Assembly (NCBI RefSeq): GCF_001815985.1
Contig: NZ_KV823549.1
Span: 1 to 64,000, forward strand
From: Corynebacterium sp. HMSC27B11
Lineage (GTDB): Bacteria > Actinomycetota > Actinomycetes > Mycobacteriales > Mycobacteriaceae
Direction: 5' to 3'
DNA: 64,000 nucleotides
In this document: piece after piece, positions 16,264 through 27,662 of the stretch
Layout: the number at the start of each line of letters is the position of its first letter
How positions within the stretch are numbered: position 1 is the stretch's first letter
The notes under the pieces: model-generated
What the model saw: the letters and a program-made list of their open reading frames with translations, nothing else
What the model was told of the DNA's origin: nothing
The model's database searches: none
Position numbers and translations under genes: made by a program

Positions 16264-17286
16264 TCAGGGCAAAGAAAGTTGCTCGATGCTACCCCCTGCA
16301 CCCTGGCTCAGCAGCATTTTTTCGAGTTCTTCCTGCACCCCCGGCACGCCAGCGATGATGGGCAGCCCGCTCTCCGCCGTGTAGTTCAGCGTGGGGGTAA
16401 CCACGGTTGCGCCCGCTCGGGCAGCAATCAACGCCCCGGCAGCGAAGTCCCACCCGTTAAGCCCGTGCTCGTAGTAGCCGTCCACCTGACCGCTGGCCAC
16501 CATGCAGAGGTCGAGCGCGGCGGAGCCCAGGCGTCGGATGTCCCGCACGTGGGGCAGTACGGCGCCCAGCACGCGTGCCTGCCGCTGACGGCGTTCAGCG
16601 TCGTAGGAAAAACCGGTCGCCACGAGCGCCTGTGCAGCGTCCTTTCGTGCCTCCTGCCGACTGATGTTCTTGCGTTCACCGACGACTGCCTCCTCGCTCC
16701 TCAAATCAACGGGAGCGACTGTCGCGGGGCCGCCGACACAGGCGCCGAAGACATGGCCATGGGCGGCGTCCACGACCGCGCCAGCTACCGGCACCCCGTC
16801 GAGGGCAGCTGCCACCGACACAGCGAAGGCGGGAATCCCGTAGACGAAATTGACGGTGCCGTCGATCGGATCCACGATCCACTCCAGCCTTGGCCCTGCA
16901 GAGTCCCCAGGATCGGCACCCAAGGATCCTGCAGCGGGGGCAGAACTATCCGCACCCTCCTCCTCGCCGATCACGGTGGCCTGCGGGAACCTGTGATGCA
17001 GCCACTCGCGGATGAACGTCTCCGCGCCGCGGTCTGCTTCGGTGACGGGGTCGACTGCGGAAGACTTGGTCTGAGCCACCGGCATCGCCGAACCCATCAG
17101 CTCGATGATGGAGCCCGCCACCGCCTCACCATCGGTGCGTTCCCGACGAGTGCGCAACACCAAGGCAGCGGCGAGTGCCGCGACCTCTTCAGCCGCGGCT
17201 TGCAGCTCGTGCACGCTCGCCCCGCCGGAGATTACCGCCGGAGCGTGGTCGGTGGTGGTTTTATCAAGCAACAAGGTCTCGGTCAT
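16264..17286 (-). CDS. suhB: Inositol monophosphatase family protein (SuhB-like)
   Basis: Magnesium-dependent sugar or inositol phosphatase, 340 residues. The metal-binding signatures of the family are present: GEEEG (107-111), WIVDPIDGTVNF (136-147) and the C-terminal GWDFAAGALIA. In corynebacteria, inositol made by such enzymes feeds phosphatidylinositol, mannosides and mycothiol. Substrate cannot be decided from sequence. A loose N-terminal extension of about 60 residues precedes the catalytic core. I chose the ATG giving MTETLLLD because GGAGG is adjacent, though the spacing is only 1 nt; an upstream in-frame ATG ten codons earlier is possible. It is divergent from ppgK, as in M. tuberculosis. 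Confidence 0.88.
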   Translation of the reverse strand: MTETLLLDKTTTDHAPAVISGGASVHELQAAAEEVAALAAALVLRTRRERTDGEAVAGSIIELMGSAMPVAQTKSSAVDPVTEADRGAETFIREWLHHRFPQATVIGEEEGADSSAPAAGSLGADPGDSAGPRLEWIVDPIDGTVNFVYGIPAFAVSVAAALDGVPVAGAVVDAAHGHVFGACVGGPATVAPVDLRSEEAVVGERKNISRQEARKDAAQALVATGFSYDAERRQRQARVLGAVLPHVRDIRRLGSAALDLCMVASGQVDGYYEHGLNGWDFAAGALIAARAGATVVTPTLNYTAESGLPIIAGVPGVQEELEKMLLSQGAGGSIEQLSLP

Positions 17287-17310
17287 GCCTCCACAGATAC
17301 CACTGATGTG

Positions 17311-17324
17311 TAGCATTCAGACCC
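17311..17324 (+). promoter_or_regulatory. -10 element for a leaderless ppgK transcript
   Basis: TAGCAT (17311-17316) is followed by 8 nt and then the ATG. No Shine-Dalgarno sequence is present, so a leaderless message is likely. Confidence 0.55.
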
Positions 17325-18230
17325 ATGAGCACCGAGCAGGCTAGTAGCGCCGAATGGGCCGGAATCACCGTGGGAATCGACGTCGGTGGGTCCGCGATCA
17401 AAGCAGGCTTCGTCGACACCCGCTCCCACTGCCTCGTCGGGGAAAGATTCACCGCCCCTACACCCCAACCGGCCACGCCCGAGAGGGTTGCTGGCGCCGC
17501 CGCAGCTCTCGCAACGCAGGTACTCACCCAGGAGGTGGGCGCGGAGCTCACCACGCCTGCTAGCCCAGGCGGGTTCCGTGCGCTGCGGATCGGCGTCGCC
17601 ATTCCCAGCGTGGTCACCAACCAGGAGGCACGCACCGCAGCGAATATCGCACCGTCGTGGGTCGGCACCCGTCCCGCTGCGCTTTTCGACGACGCCCTGC
17701 GACAGGCGTTATCGGGTGGCACATCGGGGTCTTCCTCCCTCCAGGTGGAGTGGTTCTTCCTCAACGACGCCGACGCTGCTGGGATCTCTGAATGCGGCCC
17801 GTTTAGCGCCGACGAGACGGCCGACCCGGAATACAGCCGGCTTTTCCTAACCTTGGGCACTGGGATCGGCTCTGCTCTCTTCCGCGGCGCGAGGCTGTAC
17901 CCCAATACCGAGCTGGGTCACCTGACCGTGTTGACCGACGACGGCTCCCCCAGTGCTGCGGAGCATTGGGCCTCGGCCGCGGTGAAGGCACGCCAAAACC
18001 TCACGTTCCCCGAGTGGGCGGCCCGGTTGAGCACAGTACTCAATACCTATGTCGCACTGCTGCGCCCCCAGGAGCTGATCCTCGGTGGCGGAATTTCCGC
18101 CGAGGCAGAACGGTGGCTGCCGATGCTTAACCTCGAGGAGTCTTCGGTCCGGGTGAGCATCGCTCGCCACTTCAACAGCGCCGGGGTCATCGGAGCAGGG
18201 CTCGCCGCTGCCTGGGACCTACGCCCCTAG
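17325..18230 (+). CDS. ppgK: Polyphosphate glucokinase PpgK (ROK family)
   Basis: Cytosolic kinase that phosphorylates glucose to glucose 6-phosphate using inorganic polyphosphate, and usually also ATP. The 301-residue protein has the ROK phosphate motif VGIDVGGSAIKAG (16-28), the PpgK-typical TPQPATPERVA (46-56), the sugar-binding NDADAAG (147-153), LTLGTGIGSALF (175-186), NTELGHL (194-200) and LGGGISAEA. This pattern matches mycobacterial PpgK better than ordinary glucokinase. It precedes sigA, as in C. glutamicum and M. tuberculosis. It looks leaderless. If the cell lacks PTS sugar uptake, as the sugR locus hints, PpgK could be a major entry route for free glucose. That is inference. Confidence 0.92.
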   Translation: MSTEQASSAEWAGITVGIDVGGSAIKAGFVDTRSHCLVGERFTAPTPQPATPERVAGAAAALATQVLTQEVGAELTTPASPGGFRALRIGVAIPSVVTNQEARTAANIAPSWVGTRPAALFDDALRQALSGGTSGSSSLQVEWFFLNDADAAGISECGPFSADETADPEYSRLFLTLGTGIGSALFRGARLYPNTELGHLTVLTDDGSPSAAEHWASAAVKARQNLTFPEWAARLSTVLNTYVALLRPQELILGGGISAEAERWLPMLNLEESSVRVSIARHFNSAGVIGAGLAAAWDLRP

Positions 18231-18254
18231 ACGGCATGAGTAATAAAGCTTGGC

Positions 18255-18260
18255 TATAAT
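18255..18260 (+). promoter_or_regulatory. Consensus -10 (TATAAT) upstream of the sigA leader
   Basis: A perfect TATAAT preceded by TTGGC lies 25 nt behind ppgK. No good -35 is seen at 17 nt. Transcription from here would give sigA a 5' leader of about 318 nt. Confidence 0.55.
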
Positions 18261-18266
18261 GGTCGG

Positions 18267-18584
18267 CCGTTGGGCGCTTGAGCGCCAGAGGCAGCCTTTC
18301 AGCTGCTCAGAGAAACTGCTCCCCCAGTAAAATGCCGTCCGGTGAACCGGGTCGGTTGTACGCCACCGACACGAACTCGTTGGTGAACGTATGCTGGCGA
18401 GTAGAACTGAATGCGTCGTTTCCTGGTCGCTATCCACCAGGAAACGGCGAGCAAACGTAGTTTGGATAGCGACTGGTAGGAAAACCCCCAAGCGGGTGAC
18501 CTTCCTAAACGTACAGCGCGCTCGTCGGCTCTTCCCGGCGGTCGCACCCGTACGTTGCAACAATCCCCGACCGAAAGGGCTTCT
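18267..18584 (+). promoter_or_regulatory. Long structured 5' leader of sigA with competing helices
   Basis: This 318-base stretch has no gene but strong inverted repeats. Helix 1 pairs 18414-18426 with 18437-18449 (13 bp, one G-U). Its 10-base loop (18427-18436) is exactly complementary to 18463-18472, and the alternative helix 2 extends to 18419-18436 with 18463-18483, which would destroy helix 1. A third helix, 18477-18482 with 18502-18507, competes with helix 2. A further AACGTAC/GTACGTT pair lies at 18508-18514 and 18550-18556. I do not recognise a known riboswitch class. The ribosome site GAAAGGG lies at 18573. Confidence 0.6.
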
Positions 18585-20213
<1,629 letters not shown>

Positions 20214-20251
20214 CCCACACGCCGAGCCCGCCATTAGCGGGGCCGGAAAAG

Positions 20252-20285
20252 AAAACAACCGCCGGGAAACCCGGCGGTTGTTTTT
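20252..20285. terminator. Bidirectional terminator after sigA
   Basis: AAAACAACCGCCGGG-AAA-CCCGGCGGTTGTTTTT forms a near-perfect hairpin with A and T runs on both sides. It serves both sigA and the converging small membrane protein gene. Confidence 0.93.
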
Positions 20286-20300
20286 ATCTCTATCTGTCCC

Positions 20301-20660
20301 CTAGTTTTCGCGGTGCTCCTTGACGCACTGGGTCAGCTCCTCGTCGCTGAGCCCCTGGCACTGTTCCGGAAACTCGGTGGCCACCTTCGTGGTGATCAGC
20401 GCAAGACCCATCGCGAGGATCGCGAGCACGAGGCCTGCGATGGGGTAGGTTCGCGCCGTGCCGTGGCGGTTCGCGCGGATGAGGGCAACGATCGCCACGA
20501 CCAGCGCAATCATCGCCACGAAAATGCCGATCAGCGGGAGCAGGCCAGCCGGGAGGGCAAGCACACCCAGGATCAGTGCGGCCAGCGACATCCGGCTGGC
20601 TACCTGGGGTGCGCGGGCCGGTACGGCCGGCTGGCCACCAGCTGGATTCTTCTTCGCCAT
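20301..20660 (-). CDS. Small membrane protein, DUF4190-like
   Basis: Predicted integral membrane protein of 119 residues. A hydrophilic N terminus (about 24 residues, Ala/Pro-rich) is followed by two or three hydrophobic helices (about 25-60 and 74-92) and a short acidic C-terminal tail with two cysteines (CQGLSDEELTQC). The helical part with the ANRHGTAR linker resembles DUF4190 proteins. The function is unknown. GAGG precedes the ATG by 6 nt. It lies 78 nt after the helicase gene on the same strand and may be co-transcribed with it. Confidence 0.75.
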   Translation of the reverse strand: MAKKNPAGGQPAVPARAPQVASRMSLAALILGVLALPAGLLPLIGIFVAMIALVVAIVALIRANRHGTARTYPIAGLVLAILAMGLALITTKVATEFPEQCQGLSDEELTQCVKEHREN

Positions 20661-20738
20661 CTCGCCTCAACGATCCTTTCTCGGAATTTATCTAATAGCC
20701 CTTCCCGGGCTGCGGTGTACCCGGCATGAGGGCACAGC

Positions 20739-22475
20739 CTACCAGTCGCGCAGGTAGGCGATGCGGTCTCGCAGCTGCTCAGCAGTGCACAACGCCGTCG
20801 GAGGGCCACCGCAGTTGCGGCGCGCCTCGTTGTGGATCGCCCCCTGTGGTCTACCGGTTCGTGCCGCGGTCATGTTCACCAGCGCGTTGAGCTCCTTGCG
20901 CAGGGCCGGCAGCTCCTCGCTGGCCACGCGGCGACGGTGCGCCTCTGCACCGCTCATCCCACCGGCAGCCCCGCCGTTGCGACGCTCTTCGGCCTCCCGA
21001 CGCTTGCGCTCCTCAGCTTCGCGGGCGCGTGCCTCGACCTGGTCGGCCTGGCGCTGCTTCAACAGGGTGCGCATCTGCTCCGCATCCAACAGGCCTGGAA
21101 GACCAAGGTAATCCTGTTCCTCCGCGGAACCGGCCAGGGTGGTCGTGCCGTAGGTCGAGCCGTCGTAAATCAAGGAATCCAGCTCGGCCTCCGCGCCGAT
21201 GGACTCGTAGGTCGTCAGCTCGTCCGGCTCGTTCTCCTCGCGATTAGCCTGGGCCAGCAGCTCATCATCCCAGCCTTCCTCGTCCTTCTTCGGCGCGCCC
21301 AGCACGTGGTTGCGCTGCTTTTCCAGCTTGGACGCCAGGTCCAACAGCACCGGCACGCTGGGCAGGAACACGCTGGCGGACTCGCCCTTACGGCGGGAAC
21401 GGACGAAACGACCGATCGCCTGGGCGAAGAACAGCGGCGTCGCAGCGCTCGTGGCATAAACACCCACCGCCAGGCGGGGCACGTCCACGCCCTCCGAAAC
21501 CATGCGCACCGCGACCATCCATTCGTCCTGGCTGGCGGAGAATTCCTTAATGCGGTCGGAGGCACCGACCTCGTCGGAAAGGACGACGGTGACCGGGGTG
21601 CTGCTGATCGTCGACAGGATCTTGGCGTAGGCGCGGGCGGTCGTCTTGTCGGTCGCGATGACGAGACCGCCGGCGTCCGGGATGTGGGTGCGCAGCTGCA
21701 GCAGGCGGGTATGAGCAGCCTTTAAGACCGCGGGGATCCACTCCCCCTTCGGGTCCAGCGCCGTCCGCCACGCACGGGCGGTCTGCTCCGGGGTGAGGGT
21801 CTCACCCAGCCGAGCCTCGAACTCCTCGCCCGCGCTGGAACGCCACCGGGCGTGGCCGGAGTAGGCCATGAAGACCACCGGCCGAACCACGCCGTCGCGC
21901 AGGGCCTCCGAGTAGCCGTAGGTATAGTCCGCACGCGATTCCAGCGCGCCGTCTGCGCCCGGCACCTCGATGTAGTCCACGAAAGGGATTTGTGCATCGT
22001 CGGAGCGGAACGGGGTACCGGTCAGCGCCAGTCGGCGCTCAGCGTGGGCATAGGCCAAGCGAACGCCGTCTCCCCAGCTCTTCGCGTCACCTGCGTGGTG
22101 GATCTCGTCGAGGATCACCAGGGTCTTTTGGGCGGTGGCTACCTGATAGTGCTTGGTGGGCTTCATACCAACCTGGGCATAGGTCACGGCCACGCCGTCG
22201 AAGGCGTTGTTGAACGGCGAAGAGTTGGAAAACTCAGCGTCGAGAGCAATCCCCATGGCAGCGGCGGAGAGCGCCCACTGGACCTTCAGGTGCTCGGTGG
22301 GAACCACGATGACGAGTCGCTGGACAACGCGTTTCTCCAGCAACATCGACGCCAGCGTCAGGGCGAAGGTGGTCTTACCGGCACCCGGGGTTGCGACCGC
22401 AAGGAAGTCCCGTGGCTGCTGCTCCTGGTAGAGGTCCAGGGCCTCCTGCTGCCAGGCACGGAGGGTTCTTTTCAC
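20739..22475 (-). CDS. DEAD/DEAH-box helicase (superfamily 2, XPB/ResIII-like)
   Basis: SF2 ATPase of 578 residues, probably a DNA helicase or translocase. Motif I is ATPGAGKT (28-35), motif II DEIHH (123-127), motif III TGTPFRS, and motif VI QAIGRFVRSRR. Between about 360 and 480 is an acidic and then Arg/Glu-rich segment with a predicted coiled coil. The C-terminal ~75 residues (ALVNMTAARTGRPQGAIHNEARR) look like a small DNA-associated domain. There is no nuclease or methylase partner nearby, so I do not read it as part of a restriction system. The GTG start has AAGG overlapping closely. It follows the DUF3039 gene by 12 nt. Confidence 0.82.
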   Translation of the reverse strand: MKRTLRAWQQEALDLYQEQQPRDFLAVATPGAGKTTFALTLASMLLEKRVVQRLVIVVPTEHLKVQWALSAAAMGIALDAEFSNSSPFNNAFDGVAVTYAQVGMKPTKHYQVATAQKTLVILDEIHHAGDAKSWGDGVRLAYAHAERRLALTGTPFRSDDAQIPFVDYIEVPGADGALESRADYTYGYSEALRDGVVRPVVFMAYSGHARWRSSAGEEFEARLGETLTPEQTARAWRTALDPKGEWIPAVLKAAHTRLLQLRTHIPDAGGLVIATDKTTARAYAKILSTISSTPVTVVLSDEVGASDRIKEFSASQDEWMVAVRMVSEGVDVPRLAVGVYATSAATPLFFAQAIGRFVRSRRKGESASVFLPSVPVLLDLASKLEKQRNHVLGAPKKDEEGWDDELLAQANREENEPDELTTYESIGAEAELDSLIYDGSTYGTTTLAGSAEEQDYLGLPGLLDAEQMRTLLKQRQADQVEARAREAEERKRREAEERRNGGAAGGMSGAEAHRRRVASEELPALRKELNALVNMTAARTGRPQGAIHNEARRNCGGPPTALCTAEQLRDRIAYLRDW

Positions 22476-22487
22476 CTTGTATCGGAC

Positions 22488-22730
22488 CTACTTCTTACGC
22501 AGGCTCTGGTAAATTTCCTCGCACTCTGGGCACACCGGGGAGCCCGGTTTTGCCTGCTTGGTCACCGGGAAGGTCTCACCGCACAGTGCAACCACCAACC
22601 GGCCCATGACCGCTGACTCCACGATCTGGTCTTTCTTGACGTAGTGGAAAAACTTTGGGGTGTCGTCCTGGGTCTGCTCCTGCTCATCGACCTTCGGACG
22701 TTCCAGCGTGCTGGTGCTCGTGGCGCTCAC
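22488..22730 (-). CDS. DUF3039 domain-containing protein
   Basis: Small conserved actinobacterial protein of 80 residues, unknown function. The family pattern is clear: HYVKKDQIVESAVMGRLVVALCGE, then a CPECE motif near 67-71 which with Cys50 may bind zinc. A strong GGAGG site precedes the GTG start. In M. tuberculosis its counterpart (Rv2708c) is also divergent from the DUF3099 gene near sigB. It sits 12 nt ahead of the helicase gene, so the two are probably co-transcribed. Confidence 0.87.
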   Translation of the reverse strand: MSATSTSTLERPKVDEQEQTQDDTPKFFHYVKKDQIVESAVMGRLVVALCGETFPVTKQAKPGSPVCPECEEIYQSLRKK

Positions 22731-22790
22731 AATCCTCCATCTTGCCCCTGAGGGCTTCCCACAGTTGACTCTCGTACTACCGTAGACGGT

Positions 22791-23261
22791 ATGTCAGCAG
22801 CAGAGAAACGTGCCGGTCGCGCCCGGGGCAGTTCAGCCACCGGGGCGCGCCGTTTCCGCCGCCCTGGCAAGCGGGTCGATCGGATCACCGACGCGAGGAA
22901 GTCGCAGCTGGAGGACTGGCACCACCGGCGTCGGCTCTATTTGGGGCTACAGATTGCACGCATCCCGGTGCTTGTCCTGGCCGTGATCCTGCTGTGGGTC
23001 ACCAATAACATCATTGTGGGTGCGATCGTGGCGTTCATCAGTGTTCCGCTGCCCTGGGTTGCGGTCATGCTCGCCAACGAGTCCGGGGAAGCCACGAAGG
23101 AGTCGGAAAAGGTCTATAAGCCTGGCCTCGTGCGGGCCAACCGGGCGGCGATGGCCAATTCCCAGCTCTCCCAAGCAACGAGCCCACAGCGACAGCTGGA
23201 GCCCAACGAGGTGGACTCCACCGACCGCCACCCCGTCATCGACCACGAGTCCGAGGACTAG
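22791..23261 (+). CDS. DUF3099 domain-containing membrane protein
   Basis: Conserved actinobacterial membrane protein of 156 residues, unknown function. A very basic N terminus with RITDARKSQLEDWHHRRR leads into two hydrophobic helices (about 52-68 and 72-94), the DUF3099 pattern, and then a hydrophilic tail. Its place between DUF3039 and sigB is the same as in M. tuberculosis (Rv2709). No Shine-Dalgarno sequence is evident before the ATG, so a leaderless message is possible, but the -10 is not convincing. Confidence 0.84.
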   Translation: MSAAEKRAGRARGSSATGARRFRRPGKRVDRITDARKSQLEDWHHRRRLYLGLQIARIPVLVLAVILLWVTNNIIVGAIVAFISVPLPWVAVMLANESGEATKESEKVYKPGLVRANRAAMANSQLSQATSPQRQLEPNEVDSTDRHPVIDHESED

Positions 23262-23385
23262 CCCGGCCATCACCTGGGCGTACAGCTTGCGACTGCCCCA
23301 GCGCCCTTGAAGAGACCAATGCTGTACCGGCGGCACGCAGAGCCCGTTTCCCAACCACGACCGAGACAAGAAGGCACACCCCGCA

Positions 23386-25116
23386 GTGACAACCCACCCT
23401 TCCAGCATGCAGCTCACCTCCCAGCCCGCCCGCGAGGCTCTCGGTGGCCTGCTCGCCGTTGCCCGTGAACGCGGACTCAGCACCACCCTGCTCGAGGACG
23501 TCCTCGGCGAGCCCGGTCTCCGCGCCCTCAACCTCGCCAATCCTGCCGGAGCGCTGCGCGCGGTCCGCACCCCTGGCCGGGGCGATTCCCCAGACGCCAC
23601 AAACACAGCCCAACTGGTGGAGCTCTTCGTCTTACGGGAACCAGCTGCCCTTGCGACGTGGCAGGAAGCCATCGGCACAGACCTCACCCGGCGTGCCATC
23701 GACGCTCGCCTGATCACCTCCCTGCCCGGCAGTGCGGATGAGCTGCAGTTGCGGGTGGATATCCGCCCGTACTCTTTCCCTCACCTGTTCGGTGATGCGG
23801 ATGGCGATGCATCAGGCCTGGGCGGAGAATTCCTGCTCGCGTCGGATCCGGACGCTGGCCTGTGGCCGCAGGAGCCCACCGCGGACGATCACGTACCGGG
23901 CCTGGGTAACGCTCCGCGGTCGTTGCTTCGGGTCATCCCGCCGGCGGACAATCCGTGGCTACCCTCCCCGCGGCGGATCCTGGACCTGGGTTGCGGTGGT
24001 GGGGCGCTGAGCCTGGCCTTGCAGTTGGCCTACCCCGAGGCGCAGGTGGTGGGGACGGATATTAGTGGCCGAGCATTGGACTTCGCCGCGGTCAATGGCG
24101 CTCAGCTGGGTCAGGCACGAGGCGAGTTCTCCACGGCTGAGGCAGCCCCCGCGAGCGCCATCGAGTGGCGAGAGGGTTCCTGGTTCGAGCCCGTGGCGGG
24201 TGAGCGCTTCGACCTCATCGTGTCGAATCCGCCTTTTGTGGTCCAGCCCCCGGAGGTCGGGCATGTTTACCGCGATTCTGGGCTGGGCTTGGACCGCGCG
24301 ACCGAGCTCGTGGTCTCCCACGCTCCTGAGCATCTCTCCCCCGGCGGCACGGCGCATATTCTGTGTTCTTGGGCGGTGTCCCCCGAGGATTCCGTGGCGT
24401 CGAAGATGGGGCGTTGGCTGCCGGCGGAGGGGGTGCGTGCCTACGGCCTCGTGCGGGAATACGTGGACCCGGAGACCTACGTGACGACGTGGCTGAGCGA
24501 CGAAGGTATTGACCCACGCTCCCCGGCGGGCCGGCGGAAGGCTGGGCAGTGGCTTCACTACCTGGCTGAGAACGGGGTCAGCCATATTGCCTTGGGTTTC
24601 GCCCACCTGCGTGCGATTGATGGGCCCACTGAGGTCACTGTGGAGCAGTTGCCCGACACCATGGTGCCGGGTACCCCGCTGGGTGCTGAGGTGGCGGAGT
24701 GGTTCATCCGTAGTCAGTGGCTGGCCGATGTCTCCGCCGAGGATGTCCTGGGCGAGCGTTTTGCCGTGCGCCCGGGGGTGGCCACCGAGTTGGTCCGGCA
24801 GGCCGATGCGGAGGCCGGGCAGGGGTTCCGGGAGCTGTGTCTGCGCCTGGCCAGGACAGACGGTCCGGCGTGGACGCATGAGATCGATGCCGCGGTGGAG
24901 TCGATTCTCGCGGGCCTGAATCCGGAGGGCTTGGCCCTGGAGGATGTGCTGGGTCTCTATGCGGCTGTGACCGGGCCTGCCGAAGGCGAGGACCCGGTTG
25001 CTGCAGGCGAAGATTATGAGGAAGTCCTGGCGGAGAGGATGCTGGGGATCATCGTCGACCTCGTGCGCCACGGCATCGTATTGCCGAGCGGTCTGGTCGA
25101 CTGGGCAGAAAGGTAA
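23386..25116 (+). CDS. Class I SAM-dependent methyltransferase with N- and C-terminal extensions
   Basis: Protein of 576 residues with a central Rossmann methyltransferase domain: motif [15 protein letters not shown] (199-212), acidic motif II VVGTDIS, and catalytic NPPF (281-284). The NPPF tetrad is typical of enzymes that methylate amino groups in rRNA bases, DNA adenines or protein glutamine (HemK/RsmC group). About 190 residues before and 250 after the core have no motif I can name. The GTG start has AGAAGG 10 nt upstream. It lies directly upstream of dtd, with 10 nt between them, in the sigB neighbourhood. The substrate is unknown. Confidence 0.8.
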   Translation: MTTHPSSMQLTSQPAREALGGLLAVARERGLSTTLLEDVLGEPGLRALNLANPAGALRAVRTPGRGDSPDATNTAQLVELFVLREPAALATWQEAIGTDLTRRAIDARLITSLPGSADELQLRVDIRPYSFPHLFGDADGDASGLGGEFLLASDPDAGLWPQEPTADDHVPGLGNAPRSLLRVIPPADNPWLPSPRRILDLGCGGGALSLALQLAYPEAQVVGTDISGRALDFAAVNGAQLGQARGEFSTAEAAPASAIEWREGSWFEPVAGERFDLIVSNPPFVVQPPEVGHVYRDSGLGLDRATELVVSHAPEHLSPGGTAHILCSWAVSPEDSVASKMGRWLPAEGVRAYGLVREYVDPETYVTTWLSDEGIDPRSPAGRRKAGQWLHYLAENGVSHIALGFAHLRAIDGPTEVTVEQLPDTMVPGTPLGAEVAEWFIRSQWLADVSAEDVLGERFAVRPGVATELVRQADAEAGQGFRELCLRLARTDGPAWTHEIDAAVESILAGLNPEGLALEDVLGLYAAVTGPAEGEDPVAAGEDYEEVLAERMLGIIVDLVRHGIVLPSGLVDWAER

Positions 25117-25126
25117 GTGGAGGATC

Positions 25127-25594
25127 ATGAAGGCAGTTATCAGCACGGTGAGTCAGGCCAGCGTCGACGTCCGGGATGAATCCGGTGAGGTCCGTCGGGT
25201 CGGTGAGGTCTCCGGTCCGGCGTTGCTTGCCCTCATCGGCAGCGGCAAGGACGACGACGCTGACGCCTGGGAGACGATGGTGCGCAAGATCGCCGAGCTG
25301 CGGTTGTTCCCCGCCTCGGGTGAGCCGTGGGGCGGCCAACGGGATCTGTCGGTTGAGGAGGTAGGCGGTTCCGTGCTGGTGGTCAGCCAGTTCACCTTGA
25401 TGGGCAAGACGAAGCGGGGGCGGCGTCCCAGCTGGTCAGAGGCGATGCCGGGTCCTGCTGCGGAACCGGTGATTGAGAGCATCGTCCAGGGGCTTCGGGA
25501 CCGTGGGATCCACGTTGAAACTGGCGAGTTCGGGGCTGATATGCAGGTCAGCTCGGTCAACGAGGGACCTTATACCGTGTTGGTCGAGTGTTAG
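25127..25594 (+). CDS. dtd: D-aminoacyl-tRNA deacylase Dtd
   Basis: Cytosolic enzyme that removes D-amino acids (and glycine) mischarged onto tRNA. The 155-residue protein has the family motif [17 protein letters not shown] (87-103) that holds the active-site region, and the C-terminal Gly-Pro motif as [10 protein letters not shown]. Most family members read NDGPVT there, so the Tyr after Gly-Pro is unusual. AGGAGGATC precedes the ATG. It follows the methyltransferase gene closely and is probably in its operon. Confidence 0.92.
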   Translation: MKAVISTVSQASVDVRDESGEVRRVGEVSGPALLALIGSGKDDDADAWETMVRKIAELRLFPASGEPWGGQRDLSVEEVGGSVLVVSQFTLMGKTKRGRRPSWSEAMPGPAAEPVIESIVQGLRDRGIHVETGEFGADMQVSSVNEGPYTVLVEC

Positions 25595-25668
25595 GTCGGC
25601 GATACTTGGGGTAGCTAGCCCCGTTTGTGGGGTGTGGCGTTCTCCACCCCGACGGTTGGTCTGGGTCT

Positions 25669-25695
25669 GGGAACAAAATCCGGGTTCTGGCCGTT
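25669..25695 (+). promoter_or_regulatory. SigH-type (ECF) promoter of sigB
   Basis: GGGAACA (25669-25675) and CGTT (25692-25695) are separated by 16 nt, an excellent match to the actinobacterial SigH/SigR consensus GGGAAY-N16-17-CGTT. It lies 72 nt before the sigB start. In C. glutamicum sigB is known to be under SigH control. Confidence 0.7.
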
Positions 25696-25766
25696 GGTTG
25701 TATTAGCGCCTCAAAAATAGCGCCCCGTCGGATGCCCATCGTGAGCTCAAGAGGAGACCTAACTGC

Positions 25767-26789
<1,023 letters not shown>

Positions 26790-26880
26790 TGCGCCACTCC
26801 CCAAGACCGGGGATGTATGGTTGAGGCATTGATTTTTTCGAGGCTTCCATCAGCTCGAAAGGTGAGAAAGGGCGAGTAGG

Positions 26881-27600
26881 GTGCGTGACCTAGTAGACAC
26901 CACGGAGATGTATCTCCGGACGATTTACGAGCTCGAGGAAGAGGGCATCCCGCCGCTGCGCGCCCGGATCGCTGAGCGGCTTGAGCAGTCCGGCCCCACG
27001 GTGAGCCAGACGGTGGCCCGCATGGAGCGCGATGGTCTGCTCTCCGTTGAGAAGGACCGTTCCCTGAAGCTCTCCGACGAGGGTCGAGCACTCGCGACCG
27101 CCGTGATGCGCAAGCACCGCCTTGCCGAACGCCTGCTGACCGACGTGATCGGCCTGCCGTGGGACAAGGTTCACGACGAGGCCTGCCGCTGGGAGCACGT
27201 CATGAGTGACGAGGTCGAGCAGCGCCTCGTTGAGGTTCTCGACGAGCACGACACCTCCCCCTTCGGCAACCCCATCCCGGGGCTGAATTTCCTGACCGAA
27301 CAGGCGGCGGACGGCACGGATATCTCCCAGACGGCCGTGGCGGAAGACCCGAATTCGGTCCGCGCCGCCGACCTGGCCACCGGCGAGGAACACGAGGCCG
27401 TGGTCACCAGCTTTAACGAGATCGTGCAGGTCGAGGGCTCGTTGATGAAGCGGCTGCGCGAGGCGGGCATTCTCCCAGGTGTCGCCGTCTCCGTCATCCC
27501 GACTGAGGATCACCTCATTCTGCGTGGCGAATCCGCTGAGGTCGTCATCCCCAGCGAGCTGGCGCACGCGGTCCGCGTACGCAACGTGTCGAACGCTTAA
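26881..27600 (+). CDS. dtxR: Iron-dependent transcriptional repressor DtxR
   Basis: Dimeric repressor that binds Fe2+ and blocks iron-uptake genes. The 239-residue protein has an N-terminal winged helix (about 1-70) and dimerisation domain with every known metal ligand in its standard place: Met10, Cys102, Glu105, His106 (site 2) and His79, Glu83, His98 (site 1). The C-terminal SH3-like domain (about 150-235) follows. The GTG start gives [20 protein letters not shown], almost identical to C. diphtheriae DtxR. The linker around 140-165 carries extra acidic residues. Candidate DtxR boxes lie before the siderophore operon at 10311-10379. Confidence 0.97.
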   Translation: MRDLVDTTEMYLRTIYELEEEGIPPLRARIAERLEQSGPTVSQTVARMERDGLLSVEKDRSLKLSDEGRALATAVMRKHRLAERLLTDVIGLPWDKVHDEACRWEHVMSDEVEQRLVEVLDEHDTSPFGNPIPGLNFLTEQAADGTDISQTAVAEDPNSVRAADLATGEEHEAVVTSFNEIVQVEGSLMKRLREAGILPGVAVSVIPTEDHLILRGESAEVVIPSELAHAVRVRNVSNA

Positions 27601-27662
27601 CCGCCTCGACGCCTCCTGACCCCGCCAGACCTCGCATTCCTCGATTGAAGAAAGCCCCCACA

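Noticed and set aside
18267..18584. sigA leader as RNase P RNA, 6C RNA or a T-box
   Set aside because: The conserved RNase P core, the two C6 loops of 6C RNA and the T-box tail sequence are all absent.
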